From Terriglobia bacterium (GTDB lineage Bacteria; Acidobacteriota; Terriglobia; JAIQFV01), in contig JAIQFV010000014.1 in the NCBI GenBank assembly GCA_020073085.1, forward strand, positions 62,001-126,000: DNA of 64,000 nucleotides, read 5' to 3'. The notes beneath the pieces are model-generated. The model saw only the letters and a program-made list of their open reading frames with translations. It had not been told where the DNA came from and did no database searches. The position numbers and the translations under genes are program-made. Below are positions 24,968 to 33,824 of the stretch, in pieces (position 1 is the stretch's first letter; the number at the start of each line of letters is the position of its first letter).

Positions 24968-27205
24968 ATGCGAAAAGTGCTCGCAACAGATTTCCTGATC
25001 CTGATATTGATCCTGGCGTGCTCCAGCCCGGTGTTTTCTGTGGGGCCCCAGTTTTGGGAGCAATCAACCTTTCGTGATTTTCAGCAAGGCAAGGTGGTCG
25101 GTTGTTCCATCGCGCACGAGGGGCGCGTTACCCTGTCGCCCGAACTGAAGCCGATCTTCTCGACCGACCAGGTGCTGGTCTGGTCGATGGTCAACGACGC
25201 GCGTGGAAATCTTTACCTGGGGACAGGACACGGCGGGAAGGTTTTCAGAGTAGATTCCAAGAACGACGGAAAGTTATTTTACACGGCCAAAGAACTTGAT
25301 GTCTTTGCACTGGCAGTTGATCCGGAAAACAATCTCTATGTGGGAACCTCTCCCGACGGAAAGGTATACAAGGTAACTCATGAAGGCAATGCCAGCGAAT
25401 TCTTTAATCCGCATTCCAAGTACATTTGGGCGCTGGCGATCGACTCGCAAGGAAACCTCTTCGTGGGCACGGGGGACCAGGGAAAGGTCTACAAGGTTGA
25501 TCCCGCCGGGAAAGGCAGCCTCTTCTACGAAACCAAACAGACCCATGTCATGGTGCTGAAAATGGAAGGGAAAAATCAGCTGTTGGCCGGCACATTCCCC
25601 GAGGGCATCCTCTTCCGAATTTCACCGGCGGGAAAGGGATTCGTCCTCTACGACTCCCCGCTTCAGGAAATCCACTCCATTGAATTGGCTGCTGACGGCT
25701 CCATCTATATCGGGTGTCTCAACGAAAAGGTCCCTCGCCGTTTGGGGACCGCGGGCGCCCCGCAGCCTGCCATTCCGCAAGAGGCCTCTCCCGCGGGCGG
25801 TATCACCGTGACAGTAACCGACTCACCCGGCCAGGGGGCGACTGAGGCGCATTTGGAGCCTCAGTTCGCATCGCCCGTATTTACGGCAGGGCTGAGCGGC
25901 GGCCTGCGGAGCGCGATCTATCGCATTGCGCCCGACCTCACGGTGGAGACTCTCTGGAGTTCGCCCGAGGAGAGCGTTTTCGATTTGCTTTACCGGAAGG
26001 ACCATATTCTATTTTCCACCGACACGAAGGGACGGCTCTATGAGCTTTCTCTGGACCGCAAATACACGCTCCTTGCGGAGGCCAACGAGGCGCAAGCCAC
26101 GCAGCTGGGGCTGCGGGGACAGGATGTCCTCGTCGCAACCAGCAATTCCGGGAAGCTGTATGAATTTGGATCGAATTCCCCTTTGCAGGGCGTCGTTGAA
26201 TCCCCGGTGAAGGATACGCAGTTCGTCTCCAAATGGGGGGTGATTTCCTGGCAGGGCGAAGCGCCCTCGGGATCCTCGATCCAGTTTTTTACCCGGTCCG
26301 GAAATTCCGACCGGCCCGATTCAACCTGGAGTGATTGGTCCACAGCGTATGCTCGTTCGGAAGGCGAACAAATCACCAGCCCTTCGGCGCGGTTCATCCA
26401 GTGGAAGGCTGAGCTGAAGGGAAATCCCAAGGTCTCTCCATGGGTCGATTCGGTGACGGTGGCTTATTTGCCTCAAAACGTCCGACCGGAGATCACTGCG
26501 TTGACCGTCACACCACAGGGATTGAATCCTTCCCGGCGTTCTGGCGGGGAATCGACCGGTACGATCGGAGGTTCAGAAGGGGAGTCGAAAGGCGTATCTG
26601 GCGACTCCCAGCCCAGCGTCACGGTAACGGCCTACCCGACCCCGGGTCCTTCTCGAAACAGGGTCACCATCAACTGGCAGGCCGAGGACAAGAACCACGA
26701 TACGTTGGAATACGCCGTCTATATTCGTGGGACCCATGAATCCAACTGGAAGCTGCTAAAAAAGGAAATGAGGGAAACCTCTTATACCTTGGATCCGGAA
26801 ACTTTGCCGGATGGAAAGTACCGCATTCGTGTCGTGGCGAGCGATGCTCCTTCCAACCCTCTCCAAAGCGCCCTCACTGCCGAGATGGAGAGCGACGTTT
26901 TTCAGATCGACAACACGCCACCCAACGTGGAGATTACAGAGAAGTCGGCTGAAGGCGACAAGGCCACCGTCCATTTTCGCGCCACGGATGTGGGATCCAA
27001 TTTGCGCCGTGCCGAATTCTCACTGGATGGAGGGAAATGGCAAATGATCGAATCGGACGATGGAATAGTCGATTCCAAGTTCGAGGAGTTCACGATCCGG
27101 GTGGACACCCTTTCAGTGGGTGAGCATGTGGTCACTCTGCGGGTTTACAATGCCAGTGGAAGTTCCGGGTTGCAGAAGGCTATAGTAAACATAACAAAGA
27201 AGTAA
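24968..27205 (+). CDS. Secreted beta-propeller protein with C-terminal Ig/Fn3-like domains
   Basis: A 745-residue secreted protein (signal peptide MRKVLATDFLILILILAC; the cysteine at LACSSP might make it a lipoprotein). The first 400 or so residues contain repeated blades such as ARGNLYLGTGHGGKVFRVD, ENNLYVGTSPDGKVYKV and QGNLFVGTGDQGKVYKVD, a propeller of WD/NHL/SMP-30 kind. The C-terminal part has Ig-like stretches (INWQAEDKNHDTLEYAVYIR, PPNVEITEKSAEGDKATVHF). AAGGAGAACCC before ATG 24968 favours it over an in-frame GTG at 24917. Probably a ligand- or protein-binding surface protein; the specific role is unknown. Confidence 0.75.
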   Translation: MRKVLATDFLILILILACSSPVFSVGPQFWEQSTFRDFQQGKVVGCSIAHEGRVTLSPELKPIFSTDQVLVWSMVNDARGNLYLGTGHGGKVFRVDSKNDGKLFYTAKELDVFALAVDPENNLYVGTSPDGKVYKVTHEGNASEFFNPHSKYIWALAIDSQGNLFVGTGDQGKVYKVDPAGKGSLFYETKQTHVMVLKMEGKNQLLAGTFPEGILFRISPAGKGFVLYDSPLQEIHSIELAADGSIYIGCLNEKVPRRLGTAGAPQPAIPQEASPAGGITVTVTDSPGQGATEAHLEPQFASPVFTAGLSGGLRSAIYRIAPDLTVETLWSSPEESVFDLLYRKDHILFSTDTKGRLYELSLDRKYTLLAEANEAQATQLGLRGQDVLVATSNSGKLYEFGSNSPLQGVVESPVKDTQFVSKWGVISWQGEAPSGSSIQFFTRSGNSDRPDSTWSDWSTAYARSEGEQITSPSARFIQWKAELKGNPKVSPWVDSVTVAYLPQNVRPEITALTVTPQGLNPSRRSGGESTGTIGGSEGESKGVSGDSQPSVTVTAYPTPGPSRNRVTINWQAEDKNHDTLEYAVYIRGTHESNWKLLKKEMRETSYTLDPETLPDGKYRIRVVASDAPSNPLQSALTAEMESDVFQIDNTPPNVEITEKSAEGDKATVHFRATDVGSNLRRAEFSLDGGKWQMIESDDGIVDSKFEEFTIRVDTLSVGEHVVTLRVYNASGSSGLQKAIVNITKK

Positions 27206-27415
27206 TGAGGTGACTGTGGTGTATAATGGCAGAGAACCTCAACCCGGCGTGTGGTTCTGATCAGGAAAGACTTTTTTTCAGGATAGAATCCTAGAGAGCA
27301 CCCTGCAAAATGTTTGTGAGGATGCTGCCCGTGCCGCGGGAACTTCTTTAATACCGGCCGGATCCTTTTACCCTCGTGGCCACGTTAATCCCGCGCGGGG
27401 GGGAAGAAATCACGC

Positions 27416-28018
27416 TTGCAAAAACAGAACCCATCTCCTGCACCTGAGGCTTCGGAACGGGAAGCCATCAAACGTGCCCAAAAGGGCGATGGGGCTGCGT
27501 TTGAAACCCTCTACCATCTGCACAAAAAGCGGGTTTATTCTCTTTGCCTGCGAATGACTGGCTCCACGGCGGAGGCCGAAGACCTGGCGCAAGAGGCCTT
27601 CATGCAGCTGTATCGCAAGATCCAGACTTTCCGGGGCGAGTCCGCTTTCTCCACCTGGTTACACCGGCTTACGGTGAACGTGGTTTTGATGCATCTTAGG
27701 AAGAAGGCGCCCGATCAAGTCTCGATCGATGAAACAGTCGAGGGGGCGGAGGAGACTGGCCCCCCTCGCGAGTTGGAGGACGTGGACCTGCGGTTGACAG
27801 GTTCCATCGATCGGGTCAACCTGGAGCGTGCCATTTCCCGCCTCCCCGCTGGATATCGGACCATTTTTATCCTCCATGACATCGAAGGATACGAGCACAA
27901 CGAGATCGCCAAAATGCTGGGTTGTTCGATCGGCAACTCGAAATCCCAGCTCCATAAGGCCCGAATGCGGTTGAGGGACCTGGTGGTGGGCAATCCACAG
28001 CCATTACCGCAGGAGTGA
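27416..28018 (+). CDS. ECF-type RNA polymerase sigma factor
   Basis: A 200-residue sigma-70 group 4 protein. Region 2 is visible as [40 protein letters not shown] and [19 protein letters not shown]. Region 4 is [41 protein letters not shown]. The start is a TTG at 27416 preceded at 11 bases by a purine-rich stretch; no better start is nearby. It is followed by a zinc-finger anti-sigma factor and a DUF4097 gene, a common envelope-stress arrangement, and should be held inactive by that anti-sigma protein. Confidence 0.92.
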   Translation: MQKQNPSPAPEASEREAIKRAQKGDGAAFETLYHLHKKRVYSLCLRMTGSTAEAEDLAQEAFMQLYRKIQTFRGESAFSTWLHRLTVNVVLMHLRKKAPDQVSIDETVEGAEETGPPRELEDVDLRLTGSIDRVNLERAISRLPAGYRTIFILHDIEGYEHNEIAKMLGCSIGNSKSQLHKARMRLRDLVVGNPQPLPQE

Positions 28019-28145
28019 ATTTCGGGGACGAGGGGCGCTATCTGTTTGGAATGCAAAATTTTGTAAAAAAGGTCGGCATCACTTGCGCCGGATTATGCAT
28101 CGAAGGAAATGAGTGCAAGAAAGGGTTAGGGGGAAGGGAAAGGAA

Positions 28146-28823
28146 ATGGATTGTCAGGAATTCCAGCTGTTGATTTCAGCCCAAATTGATGGAGATATGT
28201 CCCCTGCCGAGGTTATCGAGGCGGAGCGGCACCGGGGGGGCTGTTCCCGGTGTGCGGGGGTTTTCAATGACCTTAAAACGATCGTGGTGGAGGCACAACA
28301 ACTCCCCCCCTTCGAGCCGAGCGACCGTCTGTGGATGAAACTGCGAGCCCAGTGTGAATCTGAGGGTCTGATGCGCTCACCCTCGGGGGCCCCTTGGTTC
28401 CGGATGGAGTGGATTCGCTTGCTGGAGGGGCCAAAGATTGCCATGGCCACGGCGTTCCTGGCGGTTCTTGTTATGGTGGCCAGTATCATGACCTATCGGG
28501 GGATCCAGATCCCCCCCCAGGGTCCATCCCGCGATTCGACTGCGGAAATCCAGGCCGCCAATGAAGTGCGAGCCGCTGAACAGCACTATCTCGAAGCCAT
28601 CGATTCGCTTCAAAGGATCACCGAGACAAGGATGGCCCAGATGGATCCTTCGCTGAAGTCAGTTTTGGAGGACAACCTGGCGACCATCGACTATTACATT
28701 GACAAGTGCCGTGAAACCGTAAAAAATGATCCCTCGAACGCCCTGGCTCAACGTTATTTGTTAGAGGCTTATCGCAAAAAGGTCGACTTGCTCGCATCCA
28801 TCGTACACTCTGATGTTTTTTAA
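28146..28823 (+). CDS. Membrane-bound zinc-finger anti-sigma factor
   Basis: A 225-residue protein with a ZAS-type zinc finger at the N-terminus (HRGGCSRCAGVF, giving H-x3-C-x2-C) that usually clamps the ECF sigma factor. One membrane helix follows around residues 97-118 (AMATAFLAVLVMVASIMTY), then an extracytoplasmic helical part. GGGAAAGGAA precedes ATG 28146. Its last bases overlap the start of the DUF4097 gene, implying translational coupling. It pairs with the sigma factor about 130 bases upstream. Confidence 0.85.
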   Translation: MDCQEFQLLISAQIDGDMSPAEVIEAERHRGGCSRCAGVFNDLKTIVVEAQQLPPFEPSDRLWMKLRAQCESEGLMRSPSGAPWFRMEWIRLLEGPKIAMATAFLAVLVMVASIMTYRGIQIPPQGPSRDSTAEIQAANEVRAAEQHYLEAIDSLQRITETRMAQMDPSLKSVLEDNLATIDYYIDKCRETVKNDPSNALAQRYLLEAYRKKVDLLASIVHSDVF

Positions 28824-29709
28824 CTCTCTGAAAATGAAATCTGAAGTTGTGCGGCCTGTGTTGTTAGCGGCCTTCAGCTGTGCTTTGGTGTTTTGCATTG
28901 GGGATGTCTCCCCCCTTTCGGCCGCCGGGAATGACCGGTTTGAAAAGCGCTTTCCGGTCGGGGCAACTCCCACGGTGATCGTCACCAACGACAACGGCCT
29001 CGTTACCGTCCGCGGGACCCCTCGAAATGAAGTCCATGTGGTCGCCACCAAGCGCTCCTCCAGTGTCGAAGTCGACACCGAGGCGATGGGGAATCGGCTG
29101 CGGTTCGATACCCACCTGTTCGACAAGAACATGAAACCGCAGGAGCGAACGGTAGACTATGTTCTCGAGGTGCCGGAGAAAACCTCACTCGAAATTCACA
29201 ACGTGGGGGGGCGGGTCAAGGTGGATGGGGTCAATGGAGGAGTGAGCATTGACGCGTTGAATTCCTCGATCGAGCTCAACGACATCCATGGGTCGATGAT
29301 TCTGCGCTCCGTCAGCGGCAACATGAGCGTTGCCCGCAGTTCCGGCCGCATCGAGGCGAACTCCATCAGCGGCGATCTCCAATTCACCGACCTCTCCAGC
29401 CAGTCCGTGGACGGCTCCACCACGTCAGGCAATATCTCGTTTGAAGGCAATTTTTACGACAACGGACGATATACCCTCTCCAATTACAGCGGATTCATCG
29501 ATATCGCCACACCCGCCGATTCCTCTTTTGAATTGGACGCGCGCAGCGTCAAGGGCAGCGTGCAAAGTGAGATTCCCTTGAAGTCGAAGCCCCATACAAA
29601 CTTCAACCCTACCGTCATGAGACAGTCGCTGCTCGGCATCTATAACGACGGCGCTGCTTCCGTGCATCTTTCCTCCTTCTCTGGTAAAATCAGAATCCGA
29701 AAAAAGTAG
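28813..29709 (+). CDS. Secreted DUF4097-type beta-helix protein
   Basis: A 298-residue exported protein. After the signal peptide (cleavage near SAAG), repeated strands occur with the DUF4097 rhythm: VGGRVKVDGVNGGVSIDALN, SGNMSVARSSGRIEANSISGD, TSGNISFEGNF and a closing FSGKIRIRKK. This forms a right-handed beta-solenoid. Such genes often sit downstream of ECF/anti-sigma pairs as here; the function is unknown. The ATG at 28813 overlaps the anti-sigma stop by 11 bases; an ATG at 28834 is an alternative start. Confidence 0.82.
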   Translation: MFFNSLKMKSEVVRPVLLAAFSCALVFCIGDVSPLSAAGNDRFEKRFPVGATPTVIVTNDNGLVTVRGTPRNEVHVVATKRSSSVEVDTEAMGNRLRFDTHLFDKNMKPQERTVDYVLEVPEKTSLEIHNVGGRVKVDGVNGGVSIDALNSSIELNDIHGSMILRSVSGNMSVARSSGRIEANSISGDLQFTDLSSQSVDGSTTSGNISFEGNFYDNGRYTLSNYSGFIDIATPADSSFELDARSVKGSVQSEIPLKSKPHTNFNPTVMRQSLLGIYNDGAASVHLSSFSGKIRIRKK

Positions 29710-29815
29710 ATATTGACAGACCATTTCCTCCACCGAGAGCATGGACGCGATGCCCGGCAGGAAAATGCCGCGAGCGGTCACTCGTCCGTGGACATCATGG
29801 GCCCCTTGGCTATTC

Positions 29816-30316
29816 ATGAAGAACCTCTTTTTAGTAGGATTTATGGGTTGTGGAAAGACCACGGTGGGTCGTGCGCTGGCCACGCTCCGTACCTGCGGTT
29901 TTGTGGATCTCGACGAGCAGATCGAAACCCGGGAAAAGATGGAAATCTCCAGAATATTTGAGGAGCGGGGGGAACCGTATTTTCGCGAGATTGAAAATCG
30001 GGTCCTGACGATGCTGGATTTGACCACGCCCAAGGTGGTGGCGCTGGGAGGGGGGACGTTTACTTTCCCGCGGAACATTGAATTTGTCAGAAATCAGGGG
30101 GTGTCTTTTTTTCTGGATTGCCCTCTCGAGCTTCTGAGAGCCCGGTGTGAGGCCTTTCAGCATCGCCCCCTGTTTTTGCGGGATCCCGTCAAACTCACGG
30201 ACCTGTTTTATGCCCGTCTCCCTTTTTATCGCTGTGCCGACTATCGGGTGGAAGTCTCCGATGCGCCCCCGGAAGACGTGGCGCGAAAGATTGTCAACCT
30301 TCTGGAGAAAATATGA
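29816..30316 (+). CDS. aroK: Shikimate kinase
   Basis: A 166-residue P-loop kinase that phosphorylates shikimate in aromatic amino acid synthesis. Seen: Walker A GFMGCGKTTVGRA, substrate-binding VDLDEQIE and FREIE plus the following ENRVL, the glycine motif VVALGGGTF, the lid RPLFLRDP and the adenine-side ARLPFYRCADY. Length is normal. The frame is open to 29741, but the preceding residues are unlike the family, so ATG at 29816 is chosen even though its Shine-Dalgarno is weak. It shares ATGA with the next gene. Confidence 0.93.
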   Translation: MKNLFLVGFMGCGKTTVGRALATLRTCGFVDLDEQIETREKMEISRIFEERGEPYFREIENRVLTMLDLTTPKVVALGGGTFTFPRNIEFVRNQGVSFFLDCPLELLRARCEAFQHRPLFLRDPVKLTDLFYARLPFYRCADYRVEVSDAPPEDVARKIVNLLEKI

Positions 30317-31095
30317 ATCGATGTGTACGCCGGGTCATCCATGGCTTCAGTGTTCCGCTCATTTTTTGTCTGATGATTTGTGCCGCCTACGGTCAACCCC
30401 CGGCGCCTTCCAAAGAAGGAAAGGGGCCCGCCCCCCGCAAGGCCCCGTCAGACCCCCAGCTCACGGGGATTCAGAAGGGAGCCTTCAATATTTACGTTGA
30501 AGATCAGCTGAAGGGAACGGAAGAATTTGGTGTGGAGCCCGCGGGGAATGAATTTGTCGCCCGGGGAAAAATCCACCTCACCATTACACGCGATGAAAAG
30601 CCGGTGCAGTATTACATCGACACGGAATTGAACTTGAAGCCGAACTTTGATCCGATTCGCTATAGCATGGTGCAGAAATTTGAGGGAAATACCTCTTCCA
30701 TCAAAATGACATTTCAAGACGGCAAGGCAACAGCCGACTTCAGCACCAGTGTAGGGACCGAAAAGCGCGACTACCAACTGGCTCCGGGTGTCGCGCTTCT
30801 GGACGACAATATCTTTCACCATTATGCCTTACTGGCCGAGCGGTATGACTACGAGAAAGGCGGCTTGCAGGAATTTCCCGCCTTCATCCCCCAGGAATCT
30901 ATCGGAGGGGTGCTTCACATCATTTACAAAGGCGATGAGAACGTTGATGTCGGGGGGAAGAGCATGGCAGTGCAACATTTGCTCGTGGATACCAATGATC
31001 TGAAGCTGGACTTGTATGTGGAAGGCAACCAGCACCGCCTGGTTAAAATGGAAGTCCCGTCCTCTAAGGTCGTGGTGGTCCTCCAAAAAGGATGA
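30313..31095 (+). CDS. Secreted hypothetical protein
   Basis: A 260-residue secreted protein I do not recognise. Signal peptide to about YGQPP, a Pro/Lys-rich linker, then a beta-rich domain with many alternating strands (GAFNIYVEDQLKGTEEFGV, YYIDTELNLKPNFDPIRYS). This recalls proteins that bind lipid or report on a membrane, but there is no motif to name a family. It overlaps aroK by four bases and so is translated together with it. A convergent kinase gene follows after 47 bases. Confidence 0.6.
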   Translation: MNRCVRRVIHGFSVPLIFCLMICAAYGQPPAPSKEGKGPAPRKAPSDPQLTGIQKGAFNIYVEDQLKGTEEFGVEPAGNEFVARGKIHLTITRDEKPVQYYIDTELNLKPNFDPIRYSMVQKFEGNTSSIKMTFQDGKATADFSTSVGTEKRDYQLAPGVALLDDNIFHHYALLAERYDYEKGGLQEFPAFIPQESIGGVLHIIYKGDENVDVGGKSMAVQHLLVDTNDLKLDLYVEGNQHRLVKMEVPSSKVVVVLQKG

Positions 31096-31142
31096 AACGC
31101 TCCTCTCCGTGTGGTCGCGGCGGATCGGGGAGCGTCGATGCC

Positions 31143-32126
31143 TCAGGGTAACAAAGCCGCCCTTCTCAATTCCTCCAGTGAAACCGTCGCAGTTCCCAAT
31201 TTCCCTACCACAATGCTGGCGGCGGCGTTGGCGAGGAACGCCGCCTCAACCATGGAAGCCCCGGCCGCGAGTGCCAGGGCGAGGGTCGAGATCACCGTGT
31301 CGCCGGCGCCGGTCACGTCGAATACCTCGCGCGCCCGGGCCGGAATGTGAGTTACCCTTCCATTGGCTTCACACAACGTCATCCCATGCTCTCCACGGGT
31401 AATCAGAAGGGCCTGGGCTTCGAACTGCTGCAAAAGCCTTTTCCCCGCCCGTTCGGCCGCCCGGTCGTCATGAATGGTCACCCCGCTCAGTCGCTCCGCC
31501 TCGTGATGGTTTGGAGTGATCAACGTCGCCCCCCGGTAAAAGGGAGCGTGCGAGACCTTGGGATCGAGGCACAGGGGAATCTTCTTACGGCTTGCCTGGG
31601 AAATGAGGGTTTCGAGCACTCCGCGGGCGATGAGCCCCTTCTCATAATCGGAGACAATGATGGCATCGTAACGTCCGGCGCCGGTCGCCCAGAGACGCAA
31701 CAGCCGGGATTGGATCCTGTCGTCGACTGCTTCCTTCCGTTCACGATCGGCTCGAACCACCTGTTGATGCTCGGCGATGACCCGTGTCTTGAGTGTGGTC
31801 GGGCGGTTTGGGTCAGTCAACACTCCCCTGGAATCGATTTGCATCCTTCGAAACTCCCGGCGAAGTTTCTGTCCGGCCTCGTCTTTCCCCACTACGCCGA
31901 ATGGGAAGGCCGCGCCGCCCAGGGAGGAAATGTTCGCAGTCACGTTTCCGGCCCCGCCCAAATGAAAGGTGTGCTCGGTGACCTCAACGATGGGCACCGG
32001 CGCTTCCGGGGAGATACGGGAGACGCGGCCACGCAAAAACTCGTCCAGCATCAAATCGCCCCAGACCGCGATACGCCGCCCGCTGAAACGCCGGAGAATA
32101 CGTTCAATCGTGGACCTTTTCAGCAT
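31143..32126 (-). CDS. hldA: D-glycero-beta-D-manno-heptose-7-phosphate kinase (HldE kinase-type)
   Basis: A 327-residue PfkB/ribokinase-fold protein, kinase domain only. Signs: WGDLMLDEFLRGRVSRISPEAPVP at the start, LGGAGNVTANISSLGGA, the anion-hole/catalytic DVTGAGDTVISTLALALAAG near the end, and PNHHEAERLSG. The SRISPEAPVPI stretch is typical of heptose kinases rather than adenosine kinases. It activates heptose for LPS inner core; the HldE cytidylyltransferase domain is absent and not seen nearby. Start at 32126 or at the ATG two codons upstream. Shares strand and theme with the glycosyltransferase genes upstream. Confidence 0.88.
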   Translation of the reverse strand: MLKRSTIERILRRFSGRRIAVWGDLMLDEFLRGRVSRISPEAPVPIVEVTEHTFHLGGAGNVTANISSLGGAAFPFGVVGKDEAGQKLRREFRRMQIDSRGVLTDPNRPTTLKTRVIAEHQQVVRADRERKEAVDDRIQSRLLRLWATGAGRYDAIIVSDYEKGLIARGVLETLISQASRKKIPLCLDPKVSHAPFYRGATLITPNHHEAERLSGVTIHDDRAAERAGKRLLQQFEAQALLITRGEHGMTLCEANGRVTHIPARAREVFDVTGAGDTVISTLALALAAGASMVEAAFLANAAASIVVGKLGTATVSLEELRRAALLP

Positions 32127-32339
32127 ATACACTCACTTCGATCGAGACGGAATCAAAACCATATTGGATTAGGAATCCAGGAATCCCGGAGGTCGGACCT
32201 TGATACGATTCTTCCTATAGAATCATGTTTTTTCAGATCGACGGTTCTTAACTTCCCGTATTCCTGGCCTCCTAATAAATTGAATCGGCCGCCGGATGCG
32301 TTGGTGCGAGTCGTCCCGCACAGGTTTAAACAGGGGCTA

Positions 32340-33428
32340 TCAATTTCTTGAGCCCTCATGAAGGATCCGTTTTATCGCTTCTTTGACCTGTTCTACTGTG
32401 ATCGACTTGATGCACTCCGGCTCTCCGAACTTCCAGCAGGAATACCCGGCGCAGGGGTTGCAGTCAAAGGGATTTTGAACCACCTCGCTGCGCGTTTTCC
32501 AGGGCGACCAGGCCACGGAGTTGGAGGAACCAAAGAGTATCACTGTGGGTTTTCCGACCGCGGCGGCGATGTGAGCCGGGCCGCTGTCATTACCCAGGTA
32601 CAAACCCGCGCCTTGGATGGCGGCAATCAGCTCCTGAACGGAGAGGTTCGAGAGCAACCCCACCGGTACCCGGACCATTGATTTCACGCCCTCCAGTTTT
32701 GCCCTTTCTCCGGGGGCTCCGGTGAGCACGACCTGGTAACCCTTGGTAGTCAGGAAATCGGCGACGGCAGCAAAGCGGTCACCCATCCATTCCTTGGTCG
32801 CAAACACGGCGGTGGGCTGGACGACAGCGTATCGGGCATGGGGATCGATCCCGACCGCTCGCAGCTTTTCCTCGGCCGATGCCTGCGCCGCTTCGCTGGC
32901 CAGGACCGTCAAGGCCGGCGCCCCGGAGAAATCCGTGCGAGATTCACCGCGCAACCAGTCGAACCAGGCAAGAGTTCGCTCGACGGTATGGTGCATCTTG
33001 CGGCCCAGCAGGTCGCCCGATGGAGGGATAAGAATGTTATAAGCAATCTGATGGCGGAATTCGGTACATCCAACGCGGCAACGGGCCCCGCTCAATGCGG
33101 TGATCCAGGCCGAGGTGTTCCCGCCATGCAGATTCCAGACGACATCATAATGGGCCTGGTGGACCCGCCAGAGCAGCCGGGGCCTCGATAACAGGGCCGG
33201 CGGGGACGTTTCGGAGGTCGCCGGCGCCTTTGTTTGGGTTTGGGCGGCCGGCCTTGCCGATCGGAGTTCAAGCAACCGGTGGATATAAGGATTTTCGTAG
33301 AGCACCTCGCTGAAAGGATGCTCCACCACCACATCCAGCATGATATCGGGACGCGCTTCATAAATGGACTCCAACAAGGGAGTCATGAGGACAACGTCCC
33401 CCAGGGAACGGAGCCGAATCAGCAGCAT
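32340..33428 (-). CDS. GT9-family glycosyltransferase (heptosyltransferase-like)
   Basis: A 362-residue WaaF/WaaC-type transferase. N-terminal MLLIRLRSLGDVVLMTPLL, then LDVVVEHPFSEVLYENPYI; the GDSGPAHIAAAVGKPTVILFG motif near the C-terminus binds the nucleotide-sugar in this family. It should add heptose or another sugar to the LPS core. Start chosen at ATG 33428, where homologous sequence begins; a TTG at 33491 is in frame and would overlap the Trm112-like gene by 29 bases. The carboxyl end has cysteines in DCNPCAGYSCWKFGEPEC, seen in some family members. Confidence 0.88.
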   Translation of the reverse strand: MLLIRLRSLGDVVLMTPLLESIYEARPDIMLDVVVEHPFSEVLYENPYIHRLLELRSARPAAQTQTKAPATSETSPPALLSRPRLLWRVHQAHYDVVWNLHGGNTSAWITALSGARCRVGCTEFRHQIAYNILIPPSGDLLGRKMHHTVERTLAWFDWLRGESRTDFSGAPALTVLASEAAQASAEEKLRAVGIDPHARYAVVQPTAVFATKEWMGDRFAAVADFLTTKGYQVVLTGAPGERAKLEGVKSMVRVPVGLLSNLSVQELIAAIQGAGLYLGNDSGPAHIAAAVGKPTVILFGSSNSVAWSPWKTRSEVVQNPFDCNPCAGYSCWKFGEPECIKSITVEQVKEAIKRILHEGSRN

Positions 33429-33462
33429 CTTGGGCGCGAAGCCGAGAGAGCGGAATAAATTC

Positions 33463-33636
33463 TCAGGCCTCTTCAATTTTGGCCTCGTCAATCAGCATGA
33501 CCGGGATGTCGTCGCGAATCGGATAGACCCGATGACACGTTTCACACTTGAGTCCCGTCCCCTCATGCACCAGCTTGACGGGGGTTTTGCAGAGAGGGCA
33601 GACTAGAATCTCAAGCAAATCTTCATTGATAACCAT
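33463..33636 (-). CDS. Trm112-like zinc-ribbon protein
   Basis: A 57-residue protein with two CxxC knuckles (CPLCKTPV and CETCHRVYPIRDDIPVML), the pattern of the Trm112/UPF0434 family. Bacterial members are small and often sit beside LPS genes; some may stabilise methyltransferases, but no partner is visible here. AGGAGA four bases before ATG 33636 fixes the start. It lies just upstream of the GT9 gene, almost touching it. Confidence 0.85.
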   Translation of the reverse strand: MVINEDLLEILVCPLCKTPVKLVHEGTGLKCETCHRVYPIRDDIPVMLIDEAKIEEA

Positions 33637-33689
33637 GCAGTCTCCTGGCCCTGTTGTTATTTTTTTGGGCTCGTAACTTGTTAACAATT

Positions 33690-33790
33690 AACCGCAAAGG
33701 GCGCCAAGACCGCAGAGTTACGAGAGGGTTTGAATGGCCTGTTCTAGGTCCTGGCGCCCTTTGCGCCTTCTTGGCGTCCTTTGCGGTTCG
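33690..33790. repeat. CGCAAAGGGCGCCAAG-type inverted repeat
   Basis: ACCGCAAAGGGCGCCAAGACC at about 33692-33712 is approximately reverse-complementary to GGCGTCCTTTGCGG near 33773-33786, with another copy (GGCGCCCTTTGCGC) at 33753-33766. Such elements resemble the ACCGCAGAGACGC motif also seen near 39882, 46108, 52815 and 55130. It fills the gap between the Trm112-like gene and the upstream membrane transferase. Confidence 0.6.
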
Positions 33791-33824
33791 GTTTGCACTT
33801 CTATGACTGCCGTGATTCACTATT